Shown piece by piece: positions 36,781-46,025 of a DNA stretch of 64,000 bases (position 1 is its first letter; every line of letters begins with the position of its first letter). The position numbers and the translations under genes were made by a program. The notes under the pieces are model-generated. The model was not told where the DNA came from and made no database searches. It saw only the letters and a program-made list of their open reading frames with translations. Source of the stretch: Proteus columbae (GTDB lineage Bacteria > Pseudomonadota > Gammaproteobacteria > Enterobacterales > Enterobacteriaceae); contig NZ_CP043925.1 in the NCBI RefSeq assembly GCF_009914335.1, forward strand, positions 2,232,001 through 2,296,000, read 5' to 3'.

Positions 36781-37407
36781 TCATAGTATAGAATTTTCAG
36801 TAACAACCTGTCCTTTAGACAATAAAACCGTTTTATCTGCTAGCGCTCTGATTTCACGAGGCTCATGAGTAACCATGATCATCGTTATTTCCTTAGATTT
36901 TAAGGAATCAATTAAATCCCAAAGCTGATAACGTGTTTCCCAATCCAAACTCGAAAAAGGTTCGTCCAGTAGTAACAGTTTGGGTTGGCTAATAAGCGCT
37001 CTTGCCAATGCAACGCGTTGTTGCTCCCCTCCTGAAATTTGATGAGGATAACGAGTAGCGAGATGTGCAATTCCCATTTGCTCTAATATCGCCTTTTCTC
37101 TCTCCTTGCTTCGTTTCTGTTTTGCGCCATATTGTGCTAACCATAAATTTTGTGTCACAGTCATAAACGGAAATAAATAAAGCCGTTGATTTAAATATCG
37201 ACAAGAGCGTAACCATACTGGCTGTTCATTTATATTTTTATCTGCAAGGTAGATATCACCAGTGTATGAAGTATATCCAGCAATCGCATTTAAAAGCGTT
37301 GTTTTACCACTTCCAGATGTACCACTTATTCCTAAACATGTTCCTTTTTCTACGTCCAACGAAATGTCTTTTAATATACCCGTTGTTAATGAACGAATTT
37401 CTAGCAT
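36781..37407 (-). CDS. ABC transporter ATP-binding protein, ModC-like without TOBE domain
   Basis: A 208-residue ATPase with Walker A (GTSGSGKTTLL), the ABC signature (QISGGEQQRVALARAL), Walker B (LLLLDEPFSSLD) and the His switch (MVTHEP). It pairs with the permease and binding protein upstream to form a molybdate-type importer. Classic ModC has about 350 residues with a C-terminal TOBE domain that senses substrate; here that domain is absent. I start at 37407 (AGGAAAAG upstream); the earlier in-frame codons lie inside the permease gene. The start overlaps the permease stop. Confidence 0.82.
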   Translation of the reverse strand: MLEIRSLTTGILKDISLDVEKGTCLGISGTSGSGKTTLLNAIAGYTSYTGDIYLADKNINEQPVWLRSCRYLNQRLYLFPFMTVTQNLWLAQYGAKQKRSKEREKAILEQMGIAHLATRYPHQISGGEQQRVALARALISQPKLLLLDEPFSSLDWETRYQLWDLIDSLKSKEITMIMVTHEPREIRALADKTVLLSKGQVVTENSIL

Positions 37408-38177
37408 GATCTTTTCCTTTCTCGCTGTAAACGATGTAACGCAAATAATAAAGTAATCGCGATAGCGATAAGAACAAGCGCACAACCTATTGCCAGAGTG
37501 AAGTCTCCGCTGGCAATATTTAAATAAATTGCCATAGGCAACGTTTCTGTTTTTAACCTTGTTGCACCAGCTAACATTAACGTTGCGCCAAATTCACCTA
37601 AAGCTCTAGAAAATGCAATGATGCTTCCACTCATTAAAGCTGGCCAACACAGTGGTATTTCAATCAAGAAAAATGTTTTTGTTGGCGTTAATCCTAAATT
37701 TTGTGCCGTTTGAATATAAGCAGGATCGACAGACTTAAAAGCAGAGAGACTATTTCTCATAATAATCGCGCTTGCGACATAAGTTTGAGCAATAATAATA
37801 CCCAATGGTGAAAAAAGAGAGCGAGATAACTCAGGAAAAACGTCTGTTAAAGGGCCCTGATTTCCTAACAATAATAATAATCCGATACCGATAACTAATG
37901 GAGGAGTAACCAAAGGCAAATCTAATAACGCATCAATAAAACGATGTCCTTTAAAAGGAATTCTTGCCATTGCCCATGCAGCAGGTACACCTAGGATAAA
38001 TGCTAGACATAAAGAAGTTAACGCTGTACTGAGCGACATGCCAATAGCAAAATGGAATTCAGGATCGGTAATAACTTGCCTCAATTCAACATAAGAAAGT
38101 TGGCATATCAATGCAATTAGCGATCCTAAGATCAGAAATAACAATAAAAAAAGTGGAATTAATGCCCATCGAAACAC
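37401..38177 (-). CDS. ABC transporter permease, ModB/CysT-like
   Basis: A 258-residue inner-membrane permease with six predicted helices. The binding-protein-dependent transport signature is at SRALGEFGATLMLAG (EAA loop), preceded by PLVTPPLVIGIGLL, typical of molybdate and sulfate permeases. I start at GTG 38177, which has AGGAAA upstream and gives the normal N-terminus FRWALIPLFLL; the longer frame would start inside the terminator hairpin at 38223. It lies between the ATPase (7-base overlap) and the binding protein. Confidence 0.83.
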   Translation of the reverse strand: MFRWALIPLFLLLFLILGSLIALICQLSYVELRQVITDPEFHFAIGMSLSTALTSLCLAFILGVPAAWAMARIPFKGHRFIDALLDLPLVTPPLVIGIGLLLLLGNQGPLTDVFPELSRSLFSPLGIIIAQTYVASAIIMRNSLSAFKSVDPAYIQTAQNLGLTPTKTFFLIEIPLCWPALMSGSIIAFSRALGEFGATLMLAGATRLKTETLPMAIYLNIASGDFTLAIGCALVLIAIAITLLFALHRLQRERKRSC

Positions 38178-38222
38178 GTTATTTCCTTTTTTAAGATAGG
38201 TATTTATTTTGCTGTAATAATG

Positions 38223-38248
38223 AAAAAAGCCACCAGTGAGTTGGTGGC
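38223..38248 (-). terminator. Hairpin terminator between binding-protein and permease genes
   Basis: Stem GCCACCA / TGGTGGC with a six-base loop and six T on the minus strand. It follows the binding-protein gene, so it probably lowers read-through into permease and ATPase, giving more binding protein than membrane complex. Confidence 0.8.
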
Positions 38249-38277
38249 GAAAAAACACAATTTATGTGAGAAAAAAT

Positions 38278-39033
38278 CTATGGTTTCGAAATTACAGGAA
38301 GAAAACCATAATCAGTAAAAGCCTTTATCCCTTCAGCACGAGTAAAATAATCAGCAAGTAATTGTGCTTCTTTCGGATTTGCTGATGTTTTTAAAACAGC
38401 AAGTGTTGCCACTTCTTCTGGGCTACCTTCAGGAACTGGAAGCAAAACGAGTTTATCTTGATTTTTCATTGCATCTGCATATCCAATAATGGCGGCATCC
38501 ACTTCCCCATTGAGTAAATACATAAGCAATTGTTTAATGGTTGCAGTGCGTACAACAACTTTATCACGTAGTTTATCGCCTTGACCTGATGCATCAATAA
38601 GTTGCTCGCCACTTTTTCCTAATGCGATAGCTTTAGCATCACCCATACCTAGTTTTAATGAACTATTCGCAAGATCTTCTAGTGTTTTAATATCACCCAC
38701 TTTATCTTTACGCACAGCAATAACTGGAATATGGCGAACAATAGAATATTGATTAACTACTTGTCCTTCTTTATTTAACTTTTCCACGTAATCTTGTGAA
38801 CCGGGAAAAAATAAATCCCCCTGCTTAGTTAAATTAAAGCGTGTTAGTATTTGACCTGAACCGCCATATTCAATAGTAACTTTATTTCCTGTCTCTTTTT
38901 CAAATACACTCACAACTTGCTCTACCGGTTGTTTTAATCCAGCACCTGCATAAAGATGAAGCTCGGCTGCAAATGTATTATGGCAAATTAATCCTAATGC
39001 TAGTCCTAAACCAGCAAGAAATTGGTATTTCAT
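38278..39033 (-). CDS. Periplasmic molybdate/tungstate-type binding protein (ModA-like)
   Basis: A 251-residue solute-binding protein with a signal peptide (LGLALGLICHNTFAAE, cleavage after TFAA). The type II binding-protein fold is recognisable from ELHLYAGAGLKQPVEQVVSVFEKETGNKVTIEYGGSGQ and the ModA-like GDLFFPGSQDYVEKL, with GEVDAAIIGYADA near the hinge. It feeds the downstream ModB-like permease. Molybdate, tungstate or a related oxyanion is likely, but the anion-contact residues do not settle which. First gene of the operon. Confidence 0.8.
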   Translation of the reverse strand: MKYQFLAGLGLALGLICHNTFAAELHLYAGAGLKQPVEQVVSVFEKETGNKVTIEYGGSGQILTRFNLTKQGDLFFPGSQDYVEKLNKEGQVVNQYSIVRHIPVIAVRKDKVGDIKTLEDLANSSLKLGMGDAKAIALGKSGEQLIDASGQGDKLRDKVVVRTATIKQLLMYLLNGEVDAAIIGYADAMKNQDKLVLLPVPEGSPEEVATLAVLKTSANPKEAQLLADYFTRAEGIKAFTDYGFLPVISKP

Positions 39034-39256
39034 AAAAGTGGTGATCCCGACTATCGTTATATAATTTTTTATATAGTGAATGATATGAGTGTTTAAGGCA
39101 AGAGACTCATATAAAAAAAGATAAAAATGTTAACAACTTATCATTTTTATCTTTTTCTTTATATGTAAGCTTTACAAAATAGACTGATCAAAACAAATGC
39201 TTCAAATACTTTATTTGTATCAGAAATAAGTAGAGCTTAAATAGTGGTTTGCCAAC

Positions 39257-39285
39257 AAATCCTCGCTTTCACGAGGATTTTATTA
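39257..39285. terminator. Hairpin after the SorC-type regulator
   Basis: Stem AAATCCTCG / CGAGGATTT with a six-base loop. The T-rich exit is better on the plus strand than on the minus strand that carries the regulator, so its strength there is uncertain. Confidence 0.5.
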
Positions 39286-40269
39286 CTAATTATCTAGCTC
39301 TAATAATGCCAGCGCTGTGACTTCATCAATCACAATATCAGTGGCGTAACCTCCTTTTATCGCCCCTATTGTTGCCTGAATATTTTCCACACCACCAGCA
39401 ATAAAAAGTCTCTGTGTTATTTGTCTTAACTGAGCAAGGCTTATTCCCATTATCCTAAGATCAATATCAGAAACCAGAGGATTGCCTTGCGCATCATAAA
39501 AACGTCCACAAATTACACCAACAGCACCCAAATCACGATATTGAGCCATCTCACTGCTCGTTAAAACCCCCGTTGTAACCAAAGGATTATCATCTAATAT
39601 ATTACCCACAACAAAAAGGGCTTTATTACACTGATTTAGCGCTGAAAAATTACGCCTAATAATAGGTTCAGCTTGAAGTTCCATTGCTAGACGTGCACTA
39701 GAAACCACCGCAGGCACATGCAAATTAATACTGCACCCTGACAACTTGTTTGCGATTAACGCGGCTGCTTCTGTTGTTTTAAAATCAGGCTGTGGCGCTA
39801 CTGCACCTATCATTTGTAGTACTGTGATATTTTTTAATGACTTGGGTGGAAGATAATTACCCAATTTATAAATTGTTCGTCCCCAAGCAACACCTAAAAT
39901 ATCATCGTCATTAATTATCTGAGAAAGATACATCGCTCCTGCTTTCGCTAATCTTTCTCTATTCATATTTAAAGTGTGTTGCGATTTATTCTTTTCTTCA
40001 TCAGGTAAAATAAGCACATTATTAAGATCGAATTTTGCTTTTATTCTGATGGCATAATCAATCGTAGAAAATACTGATGAATCCAAGTTAATATTTACGA
40101 ATCCTTTTTCTCTAGCTAGATGCAAATATTTCACGACGGTAACTCGAGAAACACCCATAATATTTGCAACTTCACTTTGACTGAGTCCGTCTTGATAGTA
40201 AAGCCACGCAGCATAGAGAACGGGATCATTATCAAATAAACTCGCGTTTTTTAGCGAATTATTATCCAT
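39286..40269 (-). CDS. SorC-family sugar-binding transcriptional regulator
   Basis: A 327-residue protein. The N-terminal helix-turn-helix (about 20-60; YYQDGLSQSEVANIMGVSRVTVVKYLHLAREKGFV) is followed by the large SorC sugar-phosphate-binding domain (GVAWGRTIYKLGNYLP, MIGAVAP, LFVVGNILDDNPLVTTG, RLFIAGGVENIQATIGAIKGGYATDIVID). Such proteins sense a phosphorylated sugar and control neighbouring catabolic genes. No sugar operon is adjacent, so the target is not evident. I start at ATG 40269 with GGGG upstream, not at the GTG four codons before it. Confidence 0.85.
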   Translation of the reverse strand: MDNNSLKNASLFDNDPVLYAAWLYYQDGLSQSEVANIMGVSRVTVVKYLHLAREKGFVNINLDSSVFSTIDYAIRIKAKFDLNNVLILPDEEKNKSQHTLNMNRERLAKAGAMYLSQIINDDDILGVAWGRTIYKLGNYLPPKSLKNITVLQMIGAVAPQPDFKTTEAAALIANKLSGCSINLHVPAVVSSARLAMELQAEPIIRRNFSALNQCNKALFVVGNILDDNPLVTTGVLTSSEMAQYRDLGAVGVICGRFYDAQGNPLVSDIDLRIMGISLAQLRQITQRLFIAGGVENIQATIGAIKGGYATDIVIDEVTALALLELDN

Positions 40270-40639
40270 TTTAAACCCCACAAATTTTTATAAATCTTAT
40301 GACTAATTAGTTTATTTTATATTAGAGATATTATTGAAGGTAAAAATGCCTTTAGCAAAATTAAGCCTTATAACACAAATAGATACATTTCATTAATCTA
40401 ATAATAATATCGGCACCCTGATATTTTTCTTTACTACAAGAACCTTATAATACGTAAAAAGCCCTTAATAATGCCGTAAACATTTCATATCGAGAAAGTT
40501 TTTTTTGAAAAAACTGTTTTATTTCGCTAAAAATAAAAATATTAGCTTTAAGTTTTAAAAAGTTTTATTTTGATAAAATTAAAATCACCAAACCTTATTG
40601 TTGCTATGAAAGATCGAATTAATTTTAAAAGGAAAAACA
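40270..40639. other. Intergenic region between the SorC regulator and cutA
   Basis: About 370 very AT-rich bases between divergent genes. I see no coding frame, tRNA or strong hairpin; it must carry both promoters. Confidence 0.4.
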
Positions 40640-40948
40640 ATGATAATTGCATACTCAACCGCACCAAATGAAACAATTGCTAATGAAATTGCTCACCACC
40701 TCATCAATGCAAAACTTGCTGCTTGTGTAAATTTAATACCTCACGTAAAGTCTATTTATCATTGGAACAATGAAATTATTGAAGATAATGAAATACTTAT
40801 GATGATAAAATCCGAAAAAAGTAAACAGCAAAACTTAATTGATACTCTTATCGAAATACATCCTTATGATACTCCTGAAGTAATTATAATACCGATTGAA
40901 AATGGTTTTAAAGGTTATCTTAATTGGATCCATACCTCCTTGAATTAA
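40640..40948 (+). CDS. cutA: CutA1 family divalent-cation tolerance protein
   Basis: A 102-residue trimeric cytoplasmic protein. The CutA1 pattern is clear: ANEIAHHLINAKLAACVNLIPHVKSIYHWNNEIIEDNEILMMIKS and the C-terminal HPYDTPEVIIIPIENGFKGYLNWI. It binds divalent metals such as copper, although its physiological role is unsettled. In E. coli cutA is next to dsbD; here it is alone. A clear AAAGGAAAAACA ribosome site precedes the ATG. Confidence 0.93.
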   Translation: MIIAYSTAPNETIANEIAHHLINAKLAACVNLIPHVKSIYHWNNEIIEDNEILMMIKSEKSKQQNLIDTLIEIHPYDTPEVIIIPIENGFKGYLNWIHTSLN

Positions 40949-41347
40949 AATAACGTTAAATTTTTAACGAGATCTCTTTTCTAATCTCTTTTTCAAAAAA
41001 ATGATAATTAATTGTAAATTAAAGCATCTTATATCATCTCAATTATGAGACAAATAACTCAATGTTAATATTAAGCTAAATTTCTTATTTTTAATTATGA
41101 CAAGTGTTTTAAATGTACTTTATAAATGTAAATATTTTAATTTCAGCGAACGATAATCTAGATAGTTAATTACATTTCGAATATAAAAATATTTGTTTTA
41201 TTAACCTGAGTATTTTTAAAATACAGGAAAAATATAAGCAAAATAGCCTTTAATGCTAAATTAATAAGGTTACCAACATCTTATTCTTTTTATTCTCTGC
41301 TATAATAAATAGGCTTTCTCTAAATTACATGCAAAAAGGAGTAAGTT
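40949..41347. other. Intergenic region upstream of the small basic gene
   Basis: About 400 AT-rich bases after cutA with no recognisable gene or hairpin terminator. It should carry the promoter of the gene at 41348. Confidence 0.4.
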
Positions 41348-41581
41348 GTGAAAACAAACAGAGTCGCAAGACGTATTTTAGGTTTACCTTATAATTTGAG
41401 TCGGTCTAAAAAGAAAGTGCGTTTTTCCATTATTGCCTCTGCAAACGCAGAAAATATGCCTGCTGAGTTAAAAAATACAGCTAAAATCTGTTTAAAACAG
41501 GATTTTAGAAAGAACGCAGAGCACAAGCGTATATATATGAAGTTAACAGATGCTTACCCAGAGTATCTTGCAACTAATTAA
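41348..41581 (+). CDS. Small basic hypothetical protein
   Basis: Not recognised. A 77-residue product, strongly basic at the N-terminus (MKTNRVARRILGLPYNLSRSKKKVR) with a helix-prone rest. It starts with GTG at 41348 and has GGAG seven bases upstream, which supports real translation. No membrane segment, no signal peptide and no cysteine pair; a nucleic-acid-binding role is possible but only because of charge. Monocistronic, between cutA and the RlaP pair. Confidence 0.5.
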   Translation: MKTNRVARRILGLPYNLSRSKKKVRFSIIASANAENMPAELKNTAKICLKQDFRKNAEHKRIYMKLTDAYPEYLATN

Positions 41582-41709
41582 TATTTTTATATATCAACGC
41601 TATTTAATAAATATTTTTGCATTTAGTTTGTATACTTAAAATATTTAAAATAGCATATCCCTTACATTACGTAAGGGATATTAGTTTTCTAGGCTAGTTT
41701 ATTTTTCTA

Positions 41710-42762
41710 TTAGTTATAAAGCTCTTTTCTTATATTTATAAGAGCAACTTCTGCAATTGAAGGCTCAATTTTTTCAGGCAACAGGCTTAATTGAAATGCA
41801 CTCTTAATAGTCTTAATAAGAATTTCACTGCGCTCTAATAATTCATTATAACTAAACTGACCTGCCTTAATTGCTAATAATTCATCTCTATTGTCACACC
41901 AAACCTTCACTTTACCTTCTTGTGCAATCCCTAATGCAATATAGAGTAATCTAAAGGTATGCATCATATTCTTACTATCATAACTTCTGCCATGATCGAT
42001 ATTTTGTTGGTAACGAACATCATTACGTTGCTCAACCCACTGCCAATATTCATGATATTGCTTGCGATATGTACTATAGCCTTCTTTATTAAAGCTAAGA
42101 TAACCTTCTAGTTTTGCTGTTTTAGAAATACTACTTAGCAATACATCATTAGCATTTTCTTTTTTTATTATTCCTTGATAAGGCACTTTATCATCATAAT
42201 AAATTGCATAAGTATCTTGAGCATGAGTAAGTTTTGCTAACCCAACATTCTCTTGTTTCCAACGCCGATTTTCTAACCAAGTATTGATTAATGTTGTTTT
42301 TCCATCTTCAATGACATAACAAAAATCAAGAATAGTTTTTAATTTTTTTTCAACCGGATTTACTATTTTTTTGTTTAGTCCCTGAGCTTTCTTAATCTGC
42401 CCTTGTGCATAGTGCACAAATGTTTGAACACAAGTTTTAGACAAAAACCATTCTGGTTTTATCAATGACATTAAAGGATGTCGATAAATAACCATCTGTT
42501 CGGGTGAATTAAGTAACTCTAAAATATTAGGATTAGATGCACACAATAGTTCTATAAATCGTCCAAGTTCATAATAGACTATATCATTGGTTTCATTACT
42601 TACTTGTGGTGTGTATTCCAACCCATAAAAAAGATCTTTAGGGAGATAAAAGACACCTTTAATATCTGTATCTGATGTTTCCGTTGCAAGATTATGTGAA
42701 CGACTTCCAGCAATACTTTCAAATAAAAGGTAAGGTTTTATATCTTCAATAGTCAGTTTCAT
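41710..42762 (-). CDS. RlaP-type nucleotidyltransferase (second of pair)
   Basis: A 350-residue predicted nucleotidyltransferase of the RlaP (RNA repair DNA polymerase beta) family, PF10127. The active-site motif is GSRSHNLATETSDTDIKGVFY (residues about 19-39) with the carboxylate pair in SDTD, followed by the family landmarks ELGRFIELLCASNPNILELLNSP and a helical C-terminal domain. It overlaps the end of the upstream paralogue by 17 bases, so the two are probably translated together. Proposed role: adding nucleotides to RNA ends in repair; substrate unknown. Confidence 0.8.
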   Translation of the reverse strand: MKLTIEDIKPYLLFESIAGSRSHNLATETSDTDIKGVFYLPKDLFYGLEYTPQVSNETNDIVYYELGRFIELLCASNPNILELLNSPEQMVIYRHPLMSLIKPEWFLSKTCVQTFVHYAQGQIKKAQGLNKKIVNPVEKKLKTILDFCYVIEDGKTTLINTWLENRRWKQENVGLAKLTHAQDTYAIYYDDKVPYQGIIKKENANDVLLSSISKTAKLEGYLSFNKEGYSTYRKQYHEYWQWVEQRNDVRYQQNIDHGRSYDSKNMMHTFRLLYIALGIAQEGKVKVWCDNRDELLAIKAGQFSYNELLERSEILIKTIKSAFQLSLLPEKIEPSIAEVALINIRKELYN

Positions 42763-43525
42763 CTAATTTTTTCCTAAACCAATTATTTAAAATATTATTA
42801 TCGGGTACTGTTCTCTTGGTTGATTGAACATTTGTCTCTTGCCATAAAAAGATCACCAGATGTTGCATTGCATCTGTTGGAACCCAAGTAAAATGTTCAT
42901 CTTTATCTGATTTAAATTCTACTAGCTCTTTGATGGCTTTCTGTTCTTCGATAGTTAAAATTTTTATCAGCTTATCCAATTCCATAGGCGGAATGCTACT
43001 CGTTTTCACTGTCCAATAAGCGGATAAAAGAGAGCGTAACATATAGAACCATTTTTTTAATTTTATTGGCTCTGCACTAATCTCATTTTTAGCGTTATTT
43101 TCAGGAGAATATCCACTCACAACTTTAGCAATTCCTCTGTAATGATGAACAATCACTTTTGGTTGATAATAGAGTTCTGCAAGCTCAAATAACTCTTTTT
43201 GAACATTAGGATATTGTTGATAAATTATTGGCGATTGGAGCCACTCTAATAATATACAATTCGATTTGCGTAATAAGTGTAGAGCTTTGGTAATATCCCA
43301 AGCGCCTACATCAAACCAACTATTTTCTATCCATTCGAAGGTTTCTTTAGGTTTATCAATAGAAAGATAAGCATTGCGAGGCCGTATAAAAATACCTCGC
43401 ACATCATAATCACTATCTGTTGAGGCAAATCCCCAAGCTCGACTACCACTTTCAGCAACATAGAGTAGTTTGACTTGATACTCTTGCTCTATCTGCGGGA
43501 GTTTTTTTAAAATCTCATTATGCAT
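42746..43525 (-). CDS. RlaP-type nucleotidyltransferase (first of pair)
   Basis: A 259-residue paralogue of the next gene. The active site reads VAESGSRAWGFASTDSDYDVRGIFI (residues about 23-47), the classic GS...DxD nucleotidyltransferase motif, then the RlaP-type follow-up WDITKALHLLRKSNCILLEWLQSP. The family was linked by comparative genomics to RNA ligases and end-healing enzymes. It is divergent from a helix-turn-helix regulator at 43658, with an inverted repeat between. An AGGACATC ribosome site precedes the ATG. Confidence 0.8.
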   Translation of the reverse strand: MHNEILKKLPQIEQEYQVKLLYVAESGSRAWGFASTDSDYDVRGIFIRPRNAYLSIDKPKETFEWIENSWFDVGAWDITKALHLLRKSNCILLEWLQSPIIYQQYPNVQKELFELAELYYQPKVIVHHYRGIAKVVSGYSPENNAKNEISAEPIKLKKWFYMLRSLLSAYWTVKTSSIPPMELDKLIKILTIEEQKAIKELVEFKSDKDEHFTWVPTDAMQHLVIFLWQETNVQSTKRTVPDNNILNNWFRKKLDETDY

Positions 43526-43574
43526 GATGTCCTTATCTCCTATTTTATTAATTTACAACATCATGTAGATGCTC

Positions 43575-43600
43575 TTGTTTATAATTCGAGTATTAAACAA
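43575..43600. promoter_or_regulatory. Inverted repeat in the RlaP/HTH divergent promoter region
   Basis: TTGTTTA-N12-TAAACAA, a perfect seven-base dyad, lies midway between the divergent nucleotidyltransferase and regulator genes. It is a candidate operator for the regulator. The spacing is right for a dimeric binder, but the site is not proven. Confidence 0.4.
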
Positions 43601-43657
43601 TAATAACGAAGTTAAAAAAAAGTGATCAATTCAATGTAATTAATAATGGATTTTTCT

Positions 43658-44281
43658 ATGAATAACAATAAATTTAAAAGCATTGCTGAAATCAGAAAAA
43701 ATAATCTAATTTATATCATTGAACGTTACTATAGCGGCAAACAAAAATTACTTGCTGATGCGTTAGGTGTAGCCCCAAGTATGATCTCCCGTTACCTATC
43801 ACTAAAAAACTTAAAAAGTCATCGCGAACTTACCGCTCACATGTCACGAAAAATTGAATATGTGACTAAAATTAGTAAATATTGGATGGACATAGACCAT
43901 TTGAAAGAGGGTCATGCGGAGTCAGAAAAAGAAGAATACATTCTGACCGAGATTGGACAAATACTTTCAGATAACATCACAACATTTATGTTAAACGATG
44001 GAATAAAATCAAGAGTTAAACTCTCTGTTGATTCGGGTCTTGCACAATCAACGGTTAACCGCATTATTAATTGTGAAGCCAGTGCCACCGCTGAAAGCAT
44101 TGATGCTATTGCTAAGGCAATGGGGCGTCAGGCTTACGAATTATTAATCCCTAAGAATGATAAAGGCGCTATTTATTACGATAGAAAAGCCTATTCTAAA
44201 TTACCTTTAAGTGAACAAATATCAATTCAAAACTTTATTGAATTTATTATTTATAAAAATAATCCTACAACTAGTGAATAG
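43658..44281 (+). CDS. Helix-turn-helix regulator divergent from the RlaP pair
   Basis: A 207-residue protein with two helix-turn-helix-like segments: one near the N-terminus (YSGKQKLLADALGVAPSMISRYLSLKNLKSH, about 25-60) and one in the centre (KLSVDSGLAQSTVNRIINCEASATAESIDAIAKAMGRQAYELL, about 115-160), XRE-like. It is likely a local repressor or activator of the divergent nucleotidyltransferase pair. An ATG at 43646 would add four residues; I prefer 43658 because GGA sits nine to ten bases before it. A terminator follows. Confidence 0.72.
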   Translation: MNNNKFKSIAEIRKNNLIYIIERYYSGKQKLLADALGVAPSMISRYLSLKNLKSHRELTAHMSRKIEYVTKISKYWMDIDHLKEGHAESEKEEYILTEIGQILSDNITTFMLNDGIKSRVKLSVDSGLAQSTVNRIINCEASATAESIDAIAKAMGRQAYELLIPKNDKGAIYYDRKAYSKLPLSEQISIQNFIEFIIYKNNPTTSE

Positions 44282-44290
44282 ATATATACA

Positions 44291-44330
44291 AAAAAGCCAC
44301 CAGTAACATACTGATGGCTCTTGGTTTTTT
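44291..44330. terminator. Bidirectional terminator between the HTH gene and guaA
   Basis: Stem AGCCACCAGTA / TACTGATGGCT with one mismatch, followed by CTTGGTTTTTT on the plus strand and preceded by an A-run that gives T on the minus strand. Confidence 0.75.
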
Positions 44331-44363
44331 AACCTTTATCAACGATTACTGATAAACGGTATT

Positions 44364-45941
44364 TTATTCCCACTCGATTGTTGCTGGTGGTTTACCGCTG
44401 ATATCATAAACAACACGAGAGATACCACTAACTTCATTGATAATGCGGTTAGAAACACGACCTAAGAAGTCATATGGTAAATGTGCCCAATGTGCTGTCA
44501 TAAAGTCCACAGTTTCAACTGCACGTAATGAAACAACCCAGTCATATTTACGACCGTCCCCCATAACGCCCACTGAACGCACAGGTAAGAACACGGTAAA
44601 TGCTTGGCTTACTTTGTTATATAAGTCAGCTTTATGCAATTCTTCAATAAAGATAGCATCAGCACGACGCAGTAAATCACAATACTCTTTTTTGATTTCA
44701 CCTAATACACGAACCCCTAAACCAGGACCCGGGAATGGATGACGATAAAGCATGTCGTAAGGTAAGCCTAACTCTAGACCAATTTTACGAACTTCATCTT
44801 TGAATAGTTCTTTTAATGGCTCAACTAAACCCAGTTTCATATCATCAGGTAAACCACCCACATTATGGTGTGATTTAATCACATGAGCTTTACCTGTTGC
44901 AGATGCGGCAGATTCAATCACATCTGGGTAAATAGTACCTTGCGCTAACCATTTAACTTGTGGCTGTTTAACCGCTTCTTCATCAAATATTTCAATGAAT
45001 GTGTGACCAATGATTTTACGCTTTTTCTCAGGATCGTTTTCGCCCTTCAACGCAGTTAAAAAACGTTCTTCTGCTTCAACATGGATAATATTTAGGTCAA
45101 ATTTGCCTTTAAACATTTCCATGACTTGTTCTGCTTCATTCAGACGCAATAAGCCGTTATCAACAAATACACATGTTAAACGTTTACCAATCGCACGGTT
45201 TAACAATAATGCAGTCACTGAAGAATCAACACCACCTGATAATGCTAAAATAACGTGATCATCACCAATTTGCTCTTTTAAACGAGCAACAGTGTCTTCA
45301 ATAATTGCAGCAGAAGTCCACAGAGCATCACAACCACAGATATCTAAAACGAAACGTTTTAAAATCGCTAAGCCTTGATGGGTGTGTGTAACTTCTGGAT
45401 GGAATTGAACACCATAAAAACGTTTCTCTTCATTCGCCATAATAGCAAATGGGCAAGTTTCAGTGCTGGCTACTGTTACAAAGTCTGATGGAATAGCAGT
45501 AACTTTGTCGCCGTGGCTCATCCACACATCTAATAGTGGTTTGCCATCTTCGCTAACTGAATCTTGAATATCATTGAACAGAGCACAAGTTTCACGAATT
45601 TCAACTTGTGAATAACCAAATTCACGCTCACCAGAAACTTCGACGTCACCACCTAATTGCATTGACATCGTTTGCATACCATAACAAATTCCTAATACAG
45701 GAACGCCTGCATTAAATACATATTCTGGCGCACGAGGGCTGTTGTCTTCAGTAGTACTTTCAGGGCCACCAGACAGAATAATACCATTAGGATTAAATTC
45801 ACGAATTTGTTCTTCTGTAACATCCCATGCCCAGAGTTCACAATAAACGCCGATTTCACGGATACGACGAGCAATAAGCTGCGTATACTGTGAACCGAAA
45901 TCAAGGATAAGAATGCGATGATTATGGATATTTGCTGTCAT
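44364..45941 (-). CDS. guaA: GMP synthase (glutamine-hydrolysing)
   Basis: GuaA converts XMP to GMP using ATP and glutamine. The N-terminal class I glutaminase domain has Cys86 in GICYGMQ and the His/Glu pair in [10 protein letters not shown] (about 181). The PP-loop ATP pyrophosphatase motif LSGGVDSSV is near residue 235, and the C-terminal dimerisation domain ends in the conserved PPATIEWE. Length 525 equals E. coli GuaA. It lies 84 bases after guaB on the same strand, the guaBA operon. Confidence 0.98.
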   Translation of the reverse strand: MTANIHNHRILILDFGSQYTQLIARRIREIGVYCELWAWDVTEEQIREFNPNGIILSGGPESTTEDNSPRAPEYVFNAGVPVLGICYGMQTMSMQLGGDVEVSGEREFGYSQVEIRETCALFNDIQDSVSEDGKPLLDVWMSHGDKVTAIPSDFVTVASTETCPFAIMANEEKRFYGVQFHPEVTHTHQGLAILKRFVLDICGCDALWTSAAIIEDTVARLKEQIGDDHVILALSGGVDSSVTALLLNRAIGKRLTCVFVDNGLLRLNEAEQVMEMFKGKFDLNIIHVEAEERFLTALKGENDPEKKRKIIGHTFIEIFDEEAVKQPQVKWLAQGTIYPDVIESAASATGKAHVIKSHHNVGGLPDDMKLGLVEPLKELFKDEVRKIGLELGLPYDMLYRHPFPGPGLGVRVLGEIKKEYCDLLRRADAIFIEELHKADLYNKVSQAFTVFLPVRSVGVMGDGRKYDWVVSLRAVETVDFMTAHWAHLPYDFLGRVSNRIINEVSGISRVVYDISGKPPATIEWE

Positions 45942-46025
45942 TTGTGGTGAATTCCAAAACAGATAAAGTCATAAAGTTGAAAGGCTTGCTAATTTATAAT
46001 CAAAACAAGCCTTTCTCGGAATAAA

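Noticed and set aside
36989..37216. Minus-strand frame inside the ATP-binding protein gene
   Set aside because: It overlaps Walker B and signature coding in another frame, has no ribosome site and is a shadow of the ABC ATPase.
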